This document shows, one piece after another, positions 6,287 to 14,037 of a DNA stretch of 14,124 bases. The stretch is from the NCBI GenBank assembly GCA_021785155.1, contig JAJYGE010000178.1:5996-20119 (forward strand), in the 5' to 3' direction. The stretch comes from Planctomycetota bacterium (GTDB lineage Bacteria > Planctomycetota > Phycisphaerae > WQYP01). A model generated the notes under the pieces. It was not told where the DNA came from. It did no database searches and worked only from the letters and a program-made list of their open reading frames with translations. Within the stretch, counting starts at the first letter, position 1. Each line of letters begins with the position of its first letter. A program made the translations under genes and the position numbers.

Positions 6287-7102
6287 TTAAACACTTACCG
6301 CCATGGAGCGATGAATGTACCTTACCGCATTTTCAAACAATTGCAGGCCATCGGGCTTGCGCGGGGCGTTCAGTCGCGTCCAGAACGGGTGGCGTGTAAC
6401 GTCAATAAAGCGTTCCGGGTGCGGCATAAGCCCCAGTACGCGGCCCGTGATGTCGCAAATTCCGGCAATCGCGTCAGCACTGCCATTGGGATTATCAGGA
6501 AAATCAACCGCCGGCATGCCCGCCTCGGTAACATAGCGGAAGACAATTTGATCATTGGTCTTCAAGGCCTCCATCACCGCCGATTCCCGCACCGCAAAGC
6601 GCCCTTCACCATGGGCGACAGGCAGCAGCAGAGATTGACCCGCTTCAATCCACTTACAAAGAGAAGATTGCGATTTCAATCGGACCCACCGGTCCTCAAA
6701 TCGCGCCTGGGCATTGTGTGTCAGCGTGGTGGTGAAAACATCCGTTGGCTTGAGTTGCGGCATCGGCCCCGGCAGCAATCCCGCCTTCACCAGCACCTGA
6801 AAGCCATTACATACACCCAAAATCATTTTTCCATCGCGCACAAACTGGTCCAACGGGGCACGCAAATGATGCAACAACTCATTGGCCAGTATTTTTCCAC
6901 TGGCAATATCATCGCCGTAAGAAAATCCGCCGGGAATGCCCAAAATATGAAAATCCGCGAGTTGTTCCGGATTCGCCAGCAGGCGGTGTATATGCACCAC
7001 CTCCACCGCCGCCCCGGCGCGTTCAAACGCCGAGGACAGCTCACGATCACAATTGGTACCGGCGGTTCTCAGCAGCAGTACACGGACAGATGATGATTCC
7101 AT
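6287..7102 (-). CDS. purQ: Phosphoribosylformylglycinamidine synthase, glutaminase subunit PurQ
   Basis: PurQ releases ammonia from glutamine and passes it to PurL for the fourth step of purine biosynthesis (FGAR to FGAM). The class I glutamine amidotransferase fold is clear: GGFSYGDDIASGK (58-70), the nucleophile in GVCNGFQ (Cys98), HGEGRF (164-169) and the catalytic pair in MPHPER (His228, Glu230). The 271-residue length fits the longer PurQ form rather than the ~225-residue Bacillus form. The start at 7102 (MESSSVRVL) has AAGGA seven bases upstream; a TTG six codons earlier (7120) is less likely. No purL or purS is present in the window. It heads a transcript that probably continues into recJ. 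Confidence 0.95.
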   Translation of the reverse strand: MESSSVRVLLLRTAGTNCDRELSSAFERAGAAVEVVHIHRLLANPEQLADFHILGIPGGFSYGDDIASGKILANELLHHLRAPLDQFVRDGKMILGVCNGFQVLVKAGLLPGPMPQLKPTDVFTTTLTHNAQARFEDRWVRLKSQSSLCKWIEAGQSLLLPVAHGEGRFAVRESAVMEALKTNDQIVFRYVTEAGMPAVDFPDNPNGSADAIAGICDITGRVLGLMPHPERFIDVTRHPFWTRLNAPRKPDGLQLFENAVRYIHRSMAVSV

Positions 7103-7128
7103 TAAAACATCCTTTTCCAACCGGTCGC

Positions 7129-7158
7129 ATTATCGCATTGATCCGGTCAGAAACTCAA
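7129..7158 (-). promoter_or_regulatory. Predicted sigma-70 promoter of purQ-recJ
   Basis: On the minus strand TTGAGT (7158-7153) and GATAAT (7134-7129, with TGC just before it) are 18 bases apart. The start of transcription would be near 7122, 20 bases before the purQ ATG. No purine riboswitch fits in so short a leader. Just upstream lies the hairpin CCGGC-GT-GCCGG (7161-7172), followed by CGCAA/TTGCG (7173-7190). Confidence 0.6.
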
Positions 7159-7399
7159 GCCCGGCGTGCCGGCGCAACAATTATTTTGCGATTCTTATTC
7201 TGTGAAACGCTGAGGATAAACTCCGCCCCTGACGGGGTACGTGACCTTTTACGCGGCTCGGCAAATGCACACGGGCACCCCCACCGGGTAATCCCAACGT
7301 GACAATGCGGTGGACTCAAAGAGGTCACGGTACGCCGAAATTCCGCTGGCAAAAGCCTGTTCGGGGAATGGCCGGGATTGCTATTACTCGGACAGGCTC

Positions 7400-7957
7400 C
7401 TATGTCACGGCTGCGGGATGTTCATGGACAACCCGCATTTTCCCCGCTTCGCCGCAATCCAGATATAAACTGAAAACTTCCGGTTTCACACTCGATTCGT
7501 CCGCTTGAAGTATCCGCACACTGTGCCGCAACATCTTAGGCCAAATTGCGATACGATCCGATTCCGGAATAGGCCGGTGCAGCACTTCTGAAATCGGCAC
7601 CCATTCCAATTGGCCTTCCGGAATCTCCAGTTGCGTGAGCGTAACATTACGTGTGACTTCAAAGCAGAACATCAGCCAGTGCGTGGCCCCCTCATACGCC
7701 TTTTCGGCCACAATGCCGCACAGGCGAATATCCTGGTATTCCAGAACCAACCCAACCTCCTCCCGCACCTCACGCCGGGCGCACTGGTAAGGTGATTCGC
7801 CGAGCGCCTGTTCGAGCTTCCCGCCAATGGGGGAATAAAGACCCTGGTTGGGGGCCTTTTTCCGGTGCAACAGCAGGGTATTACCCCGTCCATCAAATAG
7901 GTAAACCAGCGTTGCAATTTTGTATGGTAATTGAGTTAAGTCCATATCATCCTTCAT
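7400..7957 (-). CDS. NUDIX hydrolase with two extra residues in the Nudix box
   Basis: This 185-residue protein probably hydrolyses a nucleoside-diphosphate-linked or other activated substrate; the substrate cannot be told from sequence. A MutT-like fold is indicated by IATLVYLFDGRG and LLLHRKKAPNQGLYSPIGGKL at the N-terminus. The Nudix box ends in REVREEVGL (62-70) with the expected Glu54. However, the spacing from the leading Gly46 to Glu54 is seven residues rather than five (GKLEQALGE). The catalytic glutamates are retained, so activity is plausible. The ATG at 7957 has only a weak ribosome binding site, and a second ATG at 7945 (MDLTQL) has GAAGGA four bases upstream. It is divergent from smpB. 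Confidence 0.85.
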   Translation of the reverse strand: MKDDMDLTQLPYKIATLVYLFDGRGNTLLLHRKKAPNQGLYSPIGGKLEQALGESPYQCARREVREEVGLVLEYQDIRLCGIVAEKAYEGATHWLMFCFEVTRNVTLTQLEIPEGQLEWVPISEVLHRPIPESDRIAIWPKMLRHSVRILQADESSVKPEVFSLYLDCGEAGKMRVVHEHPAAVT

Positions 7958-8024
7958 TCACACCCGATACCCAAAGTATCTCATCCGAACCGGAGCATCT
8001 TGGCAAGTGCATGAGCGCACTGGA

Positions 8025-8062
8025 GCAATTTTCCCGTCAATTTGGTGGCATCGGGAAATTGC
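8025..8062. promoter_or_regulatory. Inverted repeat in the smpB promoter region
   Basis: GCAATTTTCCCG (8025-8036) is matched by CGGGAAATTGC (8052-8062), giving 11 pairs with one bulged T. It spans the predicted -35 box and ends just before the -10 box of smpB, in the space between the divergent NUDIX and smpB genes. It may be an operator; no matching regulator is identified. Confidence 0.4.
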
Positions 8063-8071
8063 GGGTATACT
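8042..8071 (+). promoter_or_regulatory. Predicted promoter of smpB
   Basis: TTGGTG (8042-8047) and TATACT (8066-8071) are 18 bases apart. Transcription would begin near 8078, leaving a very short leader before the ATG at 8085. Confidence 0.5.
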
Positions 8072-8084
8072 GACGGTGAAGAAT

Positions 8085-8585
8085 ATGGCTAAATCATCAA
8101 CCCATAAAAGTAATTCCGGTTCCAAGCCGCAACACACTCATGCTCCGCGCATTGAGAATCGCAGAGCGCATTTTGATTATGCCATATTGGAAAAGGTGGA
8201 AGCGGGTATTGCGCTGGTGGGCAGTGAGGTAAAAAGTGTGCGGCAGGGAAAAGTGCAGTTGGCGGGGGCGTTTGCGATGATCCGCAACGGACGTGTTTTC
8301 CTGATGGGCTGCCACATTGATACCTATGAACAGGCCAATCAATTCAACCACGACCCCACGCGACAACGGCAACTGCTGCTGCACAAAAGGGAAATCCGGC
8401 GGTTACAACAGGAATTGGCCAAACAACCCGGTTGTACGCTTATTCCGCTGGAGCTGTTCTTCAAACGTGGTTACGCCAAAATTTCTCTGGCCCTGGCCAA
8501 AGGCAAAGCCAAGTACGATAAGCGCCAAGCCATCAAAAAACGTGACGCGCAACGCGATATGCAACGCGCTGTGCGGCGGCGGTAA
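8085..8585 (+). CDS. smpB: SsrA-binding protein SmpB
   Basis: SmpB binds tmRNA and delivers it to stalled ribosomes for trans-translation, with its C-terminal tail acting in the decoding centre. Family signatures are ENRRAHFDYAILEKVEAGI, LVGSEVKSVRQGKVQL, GCHIDTYEQANQFNHDPTRQR, LLLHKREIRRL, and the basic tail KYDKRQAIKKRDAQRDMQRAV. The 166-residue length includes a Lys/Ser/His-rich extension of about 22 residues before the core. The ATG at 8085 (MAKSS) is chosen because the predicted promoter lies at 8042-8071; an in-frame GTG at 8076 is possible. The stop lies only 12 bases from that of the convergent WecA-like gene. No tmRNA gene was seen in the window. Confidence 0.95.
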   Translation: MAKSSTHKSNSGSKPQHTHAPRIENRRAHFDYAILEKVEAGIALVGSEVKSVRQGKVQLAGAFAMIRNGRVFLMGCHIDTYEQANQFNHDPTRQRQLLLHKREIRRLQQELAKQPGCTLIPLELFFKRGYAKISLALAKGKAKYDKRQAIKKRDAQRDMQRAVRRR

Positions 8586-8597
8586 AACTCCCCTCGG

Positions 8598-9944
8598 TTA
8601 TTTACCTAAAACACCTTCATGCGCCACGGGCAGAACAACAGGTTTATCATGGGATGCCGGTGCGATGGAACGAGGTTCCAGCGGTGAGGATGGGGATGCC
8701 TCGGCACCTGGAACGCGGGATGCAACCGCAGCCGATTTACCCACCTGCTGATACACCATGCCCATTTTGAACGCGATGATAATCAGCCAGATAAACAACA
8801 CCATGTAAATGCCCAAAGCCAAACTCGTGGGAATAAGCACAATCACCAGGGCAAAACTCACAAACATGGCCGCCAGGCCATAGCTGGCCAATGCCGCCTG
8901 CTTAACGGAAAAACCGCGTTTCAGCAGAAAGTGATGAAAATGACCGGAATCCGGGGAAAATACGGGGCGGTTATTGAGTTTTCTCCGCACAATGGCCAGG
9001 AAGGTATCCAAAATGGGCAGGCCAAAAATAACCAAGGCTCCAAGGAACCAGCGGAAGATGCCATCATTGCCGAACATAATAATCATGGCCCCGCACACAT
9101 AGCCCAGAAACATGCTTCCAGTATCGCCCATGAAAATACTGGCCGGGTTGAAATTGTATGGAAGGAATCCCAGCACGGATCCCATCAGCGCCAGGCTCAG
9201 CGTAATGCGGGTGGGGTTCATGGATGCTACGCCCGCGGTTGGCACTCCGTTGCACGCCAGATACAACGCCAGCGCCAGATAACCCACCGCCATAATGGCG
9301 GTTACACCGGAGCATAATCCATCGAGGCCATCGAGCAGATTCATGGCATTGCTGGCGGACATAATAATCAGGATCGCAAATGCGGCGCTAAACACACTGG
9401 CAAAAAGCATGTACAACTGGGGGTGGATTAATTGGATCGCCGGAATTAAACCGTGGCGCTCCAACGGAAAAATCAGCATGTTGGCCAGATCAATGCGAAT
9501 GCCAAGAAAGCCAGCCGGATTCAAACTTAAAAAAAACAGCAGCATGGCACCAAGAAATTGCCCAAAGAGCTTCAGCCGCGGCGTAAGACTGTAAACATCA
9601 TCAATCAGGCCACAGAGCACCACCGTTCCGGCCCCCAGAATAATACCCGGTGGTATCCAGACTTTGGTCACCAGAGATGGATCACTGTTCAGTGGTGTAA
9701 CCACGACGGAAACCAGTACACCGGACATCCAGCCTATAAACGTTGCCACGCCGCCAAGATAGGCAATAGGACGAGTATGAATCTTGCGCTGCCCGTCCGG
9801 CTCATCAACCACACCGTAGCGAAGTGCCAATTGGCGCATAACCGGCGTCAGCAGCACAGTCACCAGAAATGAGACGTAAAACACCGGCATGTACGGCATA
9901 AGCACCGTACCGGGCGATAACGAATTGGCGACTATATGAGACAT
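8598..9944 (-). CDS. WecA/TagO-family undecaprenyl-phosphate sugar-1-phosphate transferase
   Basis: This polytopic membrane enzyme is expected to transfer GlcNAc-1-phosphate (or a related sugar phosphate) from a UDP-sugar to undecaprenyl phosphate, starting synthesis of a surface polysaccharide. It has about ten hydrophobic segments. Family motifs present are KIHTRPIAYLGG (54-65), the acidic pair in LIDDVY (Asp115, Asp116), SNAMNLLDGLDGL (198-210), NPASIFMGDTGSMFLG (266-281) and the cytoplasmic HFHH signature (335-338) after RRKLNNRPVFSPDSG. The 448-residue length includes a soluble tail of about 50 residues rich in Pro, Ala and Ser. The ATG at 9944 has GGAA six bases upstream. Whether it is WecA or another member of the family cannot be decided, as no glycan cluster surrounds it. 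Confidence 0.9.
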   Translation of the reverse strand: MSHIVANSLSPGTVLMPYMPVFYVSFLVTVLLTPVMRQLALRYGVVDEPDGQRKIHTRPIAYLGGVATFIGWMSGVLVSVVVTPLNSDPSLVTKVWIPPGIILGAGTVVLCGLIDDVYSLTPRLKLFGQFLGAMLLFFLSLNPAGFLGIRIDLANMLIFPLERHGLIPAIQLIHPQLYMLFASVFSAAFAILIIMSASNAMNLLDGLDGLCSGVTAIMAVGYLALALYLACNGVPTAGVASMNPTRITLSLALMGSVLGFLPYNFNPASIFMGDTGSMFLGYVCGAMIIMFGNDGIFRWFLGALVIFGLPILDTFLAIVRRKLNNRPVFSPDSGHFHHFLLKRGFSVKQAALASYGLAAMFVSFALVIVLIPTSLALGIYMVLFIWLIIIAFKMGMVYQQVGKSAAVASRVPGAEASPSSPLEPRSIAPASHDKPVVLPVAHEGVLGK

Positions 9945-10184
9945 ACTTATTCCATGGTCGGGCCATTACTTCTGGTTAGACTCCCGGCAAGCTGGTGGGC
10001 GGTATTCTCCCTCCGATCCAACATTCGCCAGCCGTAGAGTATACATCCGTTGGAAACTCCATTGCAAACAAAAGCGATGAAATTATCCGTCTGATAAGTC
10101 ATCGCTCCAACGCTTATCGGTCAAATCCGTCATTGATGATTCGTATTTATCCGCGCCAACCCAAAAAAACCATTTTCCAGTAAC
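9945..10184. other. Intergenic region between the WecA-like gene and the sigma operon
   Basis: No gene is supported. It holds the two divergent promoters described separately. It also has a GATAAG/CTTATC inverted repeat (10093-10098 and 10113-10118) that could be a binding site. The leader of the WecA-like gene is about 85 bases and shows no known riboswitch. Confidence 0.5.
10038..10067 (-). promoter_or_regulatory. Predicted sigma-70 promoter of the WecA-like gene
   Basis: On the minus strand TTGCAA (10067-10062) and TATACT (10043-10038) are 18 bases apart, about 95 bases before the start codon. Confidence 0.55.
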
Positions 10185-10212
10185 CTGACAATTATCCATC
10201 GTCCGATATAAT
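10185..10212 (+). promoter_or_regulatory. Predicted sigma-70 promoter of the ECF sigma operon
   Basis: CTGACA (10185-10190) and a consensus TATAAT (10207-10212) are 16 bases apart. Transcription would start near 10219, giving a leader of about 115 bases. This housekeeping-type promoter implies basal expression. An additional ECF-type autoregulated promoter is not evident. Confidence 0.6.
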
Positions 10213-10332
10213 ATTCGTTGATACGCAGCCAGTGGTTTGCAGCCTCGAACAGGTGTTCGGCGCGGGAGTTTCAATGGAATCTGCAACTTGGCCGTTTTTA
10301 TTGCGTTATAACTCTTGATGCCGGGAAGCACG

Positions 10333-10866
10333 ATGTCAGCTCCGACCACGGCCAGCCGTAAGTTTGAAGCGGCTATTGAAGCCAACATGGGCCGGCTGAT
10401 CGCCTTGGCACGGTCTATGCTGGGTGCGCAGATGCGCGATGCCAAGCAGGCCGAGGATATTGTTCAGGACGCACTCCTGAAGTTGTTCCGCCATTGCGAA
10501 TCTTATAATTGGGATGATGGCGGATGGCCGCTGATGGCAAAAGCGGTATCGCGTAACGTCATCAGTTGCCGACGGCGCAAAACCGGGCAATCGTTGGATG
10601 CCGATGACGGTTTATACGACGGTTTGGGAACCGAAAACGACCCGTCGGAAGCGCCGCAGACCGCGGAAACCACGGAACTTGTGCGGCGGCACATCGCGGA
10701 GCTTCCTGATTCCTGGCGCGAAGCCTTGGTGCTCCGTGAGCAGCAGGGTATGGGCTACCGGGAGATATCCGAGGTGCTCGGTGCCACGGAATCACAGGTG
10801 AAAACCTGGCTATATCGCGCCAGGGCAAAATTGGCCAAGTCGCTAAAATCGCACTTGGAACAATAG
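10333..10866 (+). CDS. ECF-type RNA polymerase sigma factor
   Basis: This 177-residue sigma-70-family protein lacks regions 1 and 3. Region 2 spans roughly residues 10-80 and includes RDAKQAEDIVQDALLKLFRH, matching the region 2.2 core-binding signature. Region 4 (about 122-172) contains LPDSWREALVLREQQGMGYREISEVLG followed by the recognition helix with VKTWLYRARAKL. It should direct RNA polymerase to a small regulon when released by the anti-sigma factor encoded next. The start at 10333 (MSAPTTAS) has GGGAAG just upstream; TTG at 10315 or ATG at 10318 would add up to six residues but lacks a ribosome binding site. The gene is 79 bases upstream of the anti-sigma gene. Confidence 0.9.
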   Translation: MSAPTTASRKFEAAIEANMGRLIALARSMLGAQMRDAKQAEDIVQDALLKLFRHCESYNWDDGGWPLMAKAVSRNVISCRRRKTGQSLDADDGLYDGLGTENDPSEAPQTAETTELVRRHIAELPDSWREALVLREQQGMGYREISEVLGATESQVKTWLYRARAKLAKSLKSHLEQ

Positions 10867-10945
10867 AATCTGGTGGACTGAAAGCGAATGCCGAACTGGC
10901 CACCATGAAATGAGAAAGGAATAACAGCGTTCAAAGAGGTGCTTT

Positions 10946-11515
10946 ATGCGAGAAACTCAGTACATCACATTGGAACTATATCTTGACGGCGAATTGTCAA
11001 CGCAAGAGCGTGCCGAGTTGGAACAGCAACTGGCTGAAGATACCCAACTGGCGGAGGCGCTGGCACACCTGAAGCAGGCAAGATCCCTGCGCCGGGCCGC
11101 ATTGCAGACATATATGCCCGACGCGACGGAAGCCCGCCGACTGGCCGCAAACGCGATCGCATTCTGCCACGAGCATCAATATTCCCCACTGCAGCGTATT
11201 TTCACGTCTTACTCCAGCAGTGTGTGGAGCAGGCGAATTGGCCTGGCTGCGGCGTGTGTATTAATTGCGGTATCGAGTTACTGGGCCGGGCGCGGTTCAG
11301 TGCTCCCGGCAACACAGACTGCGACGGCGTCTTCCATTGTTGGATATACTGTGAAAATCAGTACGCCCAGCGGACAAATTGTGTCCCAGACGTTTGCCAC
11401 TTATCAGCAGGCCAAAGACTTTGCGCAAACGTATACCGCTGACGAACAGGCCGTCAGCAATCAATCCACCACCGCGCCACAACTGGCGTCGGCATCGGAC
11501 ACCGGGACGTTTTGA
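10946..11515 (+). CDS. Zinc-less membrane anti-sigma factor
   Basis: This 189-residue single-pass protein is placed directly after the ECF sigma factor. Residues 1-60 are a charged helical domain (YITLELYLDGELSTQERAELEQQL) typical of anti-sigma domains in Planctomycetes, but without the HxxxCxxC zinc motif. A transmembrane helix lies at about 97-114 (IGLAAACVLIAVSSYWAG). A Thr/Ser/Gln-rich segment outside the membrane ends the protein. The likely role is to hold the sigma factor at the membrane until an envelope signal arrives. The start at 10946 has AGAGGTG at a suitable distance. Its stop overlaps by one base an ATG (TGATG at 11513-11517) in the frame of the next gene, which points to translational coupling. 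Confidence 0.85.
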   Translation: MRETQYITLELYLDGELSTQERAELEQQLAEDTQLAEALAHLKQARSLRRAALQTYMPDATEARRLAANAIAFCHEHQYSPLQRIFTSYSSSVWSRRIGLAAACVLIAVSSYWAGRGSVLPATQTATASSIVGYTVKISTPSGQIVSQTFATYQQAKDFAQTYTADEQAVSNQSTTAPQLASASDTGTF

Positions 11516-11592
11516 TGGTACAAGGCATCTTAGCAATGCCAGCAGATGAACTGGAATGCCGACGAACGAGACCGGCGATAATACGGAGTTCA

Positions 11593-13002
11593 ATGAAAAG
11601 AAACATGCGACATTTTGGAACGTCAATGACGAACACGCGGTTATTTGTACGCGCATTGGCCGTGATGATTGGTGGGTCGATTTTAGCGTTGACGATTGGT
11701 ACCGGCCCGTTATTGGCACAAAATACTTCCAATGGCACAGGGCATTACCGGATCAGCCAAACACCATCTTCCGGGGCGGATATTCTTGCCCTGATCAGCC
11801 GGGAGTCGCAAAAGTTTTACAAACATCTACAAAGGTCTTTCGTCACGGTGGAAATAGATCCCAACCCGCTGCATCTGCTGCCGAAACAACTTCAGAAGCC
11901 GTTTCTTACCTGGGAAAAAAACTGGGTGGCGCAGCATGATTTCCGCGCCAATCCCAGCGCGCGCGGGGAAGGCCCTTCGGAACCGCGCATCGTCATAAGA
12001 CCGGATCTAAAATCACAGAGTACCAAAGCACCCGCGCTTAACAGAAGCCAGGAACAACGTCTGATTCAGATCAATCATCACGCGCCGGCGGAACTATTTC
12101 TGATGCGCCATTATCTTTTTGAAACCCATCCGTTACCCCCGCGGCAATTCTGGCCGGAAATTCAACTCATTAACGCGCGGCTGGAAACCTTGACCTCGCG
12201 CAACAGCAATACAGTTCGTGGTCTGATCGTCGGACCACGCGGCTATATCCTCGTACTATCCCTTATCGCACCGCCTGACGACCGACGTCCCATTACAATT
12301 TGGGATGCCGGCGGTCGAAAATTTTCCGCACATATTCTTGGTGTGAAGCCCGATGTCGGTATGACCATACTGACACTGAAAACCAACCGGAAATTGCCGG
12401 GCGTATCGTTAATACGCCATCCTCTGCGCCCGGCGGAGTTGCTTTTCGCGGTCAATGCGACGGCACCGTCGGCCCATTGGGTCATGCCGCTGGGCGGACA
12501 ACGCTCCGGTGCCGCGGGACACGGACGATATGGTCGTAAAAATCATCCAGGATTGGTGGGATTGATGGGAATCTCACCGGCATTTGCGTTTAATTTACAC
12601 GGACATCTGGCAGCGCTGAATCTTAAACGGGGCTTTTTTCCGTTAAACAGGAACTGGGGCGGATTGAAGAGTTTTATCCTTACCGGCTCGCCGCAGACAC
12701 CGCGCTTTGGCATTCAATACGCCATTATCACCGCCCATGACCCGTTGCGCAAACACATTGCCGATCTGGGCAACAAACCCGCCATGCGGGTAATCGGAAC
12801 ATTTCCGCACTCGCCGGCCGCCAGGGCGGGAGTGAAAAATGGCGACATCATCATCGCCATTGATGGCCTGCCGATTCTGAATTTTCCGCAGATTCATCGT
12901 CGTATCGAAGCCGATCCGCAGCATGTTGAACTGACCGTTTTGCGGCACGGAAAAACGCACCCGATCATCATGAGCCTCCGCCACGCTGCACCACCGCGTT
13001 AA
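11593..13002 (+). CDS. Exported HtrA-like PDZ protein, catalytic triad apparently lost
   Basis: This 469-residue protein (from ATG 11593, CGGAG just upstream) has a signal peptide after a long basic start, with cleavage near PLLA-Q. Residues 207-345 resemble a trypsin-like DegP/HtrA domain by layout: RGLIVGPRGYILV for the strand before the catalytic His, ITIWDAGGRKFSAHILGVKPD for the DGR-AKVVG segment, and FNLHGHLAALNL for the strand after the catalytic Ser. At the expected triad positions it has Leu (near 224, in VLSLIA for NHVV), Gly (near 256, in VGMTILTLK for TDIALLK) and no GNSGGP motif (LMGISPAF instead). A PDZ domain follows at about 372-463, with PAARAGVKNGDIIIAIDG. It is probably a non-enzymatic periplasmic binding or sensor protein working with the sigma/anti-sigma pair. 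An upstream ATG at 11515, overlapping the anti-sigma stop, would add 26 residues. Confidence 0.8.
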   Translation: MKRNMRHFGTSMTNTRLFVRALAVMIGGSILALTIGTGPLLAQNTSNGTGHYRISQTPSSGADILALISRESQKFYKHLQRSFVTVEIDPNPLHLLPKQLQKPFLTWEKNWVAQHDFRANPSARGEGPSEPRIVIRPDLKSQSTKAPALNRSQEQRLIQINHHAPAELFLMRHYLFETHPLPPRQFWPEIQLINARLETLTSRNSNTVRGLIVGPRGYILVLSLIAPPDDRRPITIWDAGGRKFSAHILGVKPDVGMTILTLKTNRKLPGVSLIRHPLRPAELLFAVNATAPSAHWVMPLGGQRSGAAGHGRYGRKNHPGLVGLMGISPAFAFNLHGHLAALNLKRGFFPLNRNWGGLKSFILTGSPQTPRFGIQYAIITAHDPLRKHIADLGNKPAMRVIGTFPHSPAARAGVKNGDIIIAIDGLPILNFPQIHRRIEADPQHVELTVLRHGKTHPIIMSLRHAAPPR

Positions 13003-13275
13003 TGCGACCTTGCCTGAATGATCGCAGAATACACCCGTAAGAGACGTTCCGTATACATTGATACCACGATTCCGAGCTTTTGCTATGGCTCTTCGGGCCA
13101 ACGCGTGGGATAAAAAGCATTTTTTTGCCATTACGCATGGATATGTATTGAATGTTCCAGTAAAAGCCGCGGGTTGGCACCGTGATGTTTTCAATAATGA
13201 GACGCTGTGCATCATGAGATGCGATGCTGCACGCCACGCAAAATGTTTGGGGAGCCACGGCGGTGCGGGCGGCGA
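13003..13275. other. Intergenic region between convergent genes
   Basis: Short open frames on both strands here do not look like proteins. A GTGCATC/GATGC-TGCAC set of nested inverted repeats is present at 13207-13232, and AAAAAGCATTTTTTT lies near 13112-13126. Neither is a clear terminator for either convergent gene. Confidence 0.4.
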
Positions 13276-13956
13276 TCAGGCGATACGTTGAAGAATCTTC
13301 TTTTCCTTGAGGAAATCGAAGTGGGCGGCGAGGCGATGGGCTATTGACTCCGTGCGGAGCAAAACGCCGACCTCAATGTTTCTTTTGTGAGCGGCGGCGG
13401 TAAAGTTGGCGGACGAAATCCATGCAACCCTGCGATCGGTGATGATACATTTCGCGTGCAGCGATGCCCGTGTGGTCGAGGAATGATCCAGTGACGCCGG
13501 AAAATAATAGACTGCCGGGAGCGGTGCGGATCGGGGCCATTGTTCACGCTTAAGCCGGTCGAGAAAACTGGCCACGAGTTCCCGCTCCGGCTGGGTATTT
13601 CCGGGTGGTCTTTGGATGTCAAGAAACATCTCCACGGCCAGCGCCGGTCTCTTTTTCATGCTATTGGCCAACGATTCGAAAACCGTTTCCCCCTGATGGA
13701 CGGCGTAGCCGACAACCGTAACGCATTGCGCCGCCTGGGAGAACAATTCATTCACGACCACCAGGGTATCGCGGCTGGCAATCTCCGCGGAATCGGGACC
13801 CGAAAGTACCAAGTCGATGTCTTGTTCGGGTGATGAGCGTGACCGGCGGTCCGCAATAATCATGTCAAGAATCACCGCGATATTTTCGCAGCTCAGCCCG
13901 GTTGCGGTAAGTTCGCATAGGGATTGGCTTATGGCGAGAATCTGATCGGCGGGCAC
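13276..13956 (-). CDS. drmC: Phospholipase-D-like protein resembling DISARM DrmC
   Basis: This 226-residue protein carries one HKD phospholipase-D motif (SLHAKCIITD, His-x-Lys-x4-Asp), followed by WISSANFTAAAHKRNIEVGVLL, the usual Asn and Glu/Gly continuation. Its N-terminal helical part (MPADQILAISQSLCEL), the LVLSGPDSAEIASRDT segment, the strand VTVVGYAVHQG and the end HFDFLKEKKILQ follow the layout I know for DrmC of the DISARM anti-phage system. A single HKD copy implies a dimer. It starts at GTG 13956, the only start codon in the frame, which opens at about 14019 after a TGA, and I see no good ribosome binding site. The start may therefore be mis-set or the gene shortened. The other DISARM genes (drmA, drmB, methylase) are not in the window and could lie to the right. 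An orphan drmC is also possible. Confidence 0.75.
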   Translation of the reverse strand: MPADQILAISQSLCELTATGLSCENIAVILDMIIADRRSRSSPEQDIDLVLSGPDSAEIASRDTLVVVNELFSQAAQCVTVVGYAVHQGETVFESLANSMKKRPALAVEMFLDIQRPPGNTQPERELVASFLDRLKREQWPRSAPLPAVYYFPASLDHSSTTRASLHAKCIITDRRVAWISSANFTAAAHKRNIEVGVLLRTESIAHRLAAHFDFLKEKKILQRIA

Positions 13957-14015
13957 CGTTGATGACAGCGTGGCGGCAGGAAATGGCGGCGAAAGTTGAC
14001 CTGACTTCCCTTTAG

Positions 14016-14037
14016 TTTTTCAGAAAAGCCTGAAAAA
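14016..14037. repeat. Perfect 8-base inverted repeat upstream of the DrmC-like gene
   Basis: TTTTTCAG and CTGAAAAA flank a six-base centre. It lies at the edge of the AT-rich stretch (about 14010-14124) before the DrmC-like gene. No T run follows on either strand, so an operator or element end is as likely as a terminator. Confidence 0.5.

Noticed and set aside
6245..7093. 282-codon plus-strand open frame opposite purQ
   Set aside because: Antisense to purQ, with no domain and a basic low-complexity composition.
7103..7399. Purine riboswitch or other RNA between the NUDIX gene and purQ
   Set aside because: The predicted purQ promoter leaves only about 20 bases of leader. The hairpins further upstream have no riboswitch consensus and no T tract.
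12643..13215. 190-codon minus-strand open frame overlapping the HtrA-like gene end
   Set aside because: Mostly antisense to the PDZ domain, with no motif and no good ribosome binding site.
13058..13291. 77-codon plus-strand frame in the convergent gap
   Set aside because: No ribosome binding site, no motif, and it overlaps the end of the DrmC-like gene.
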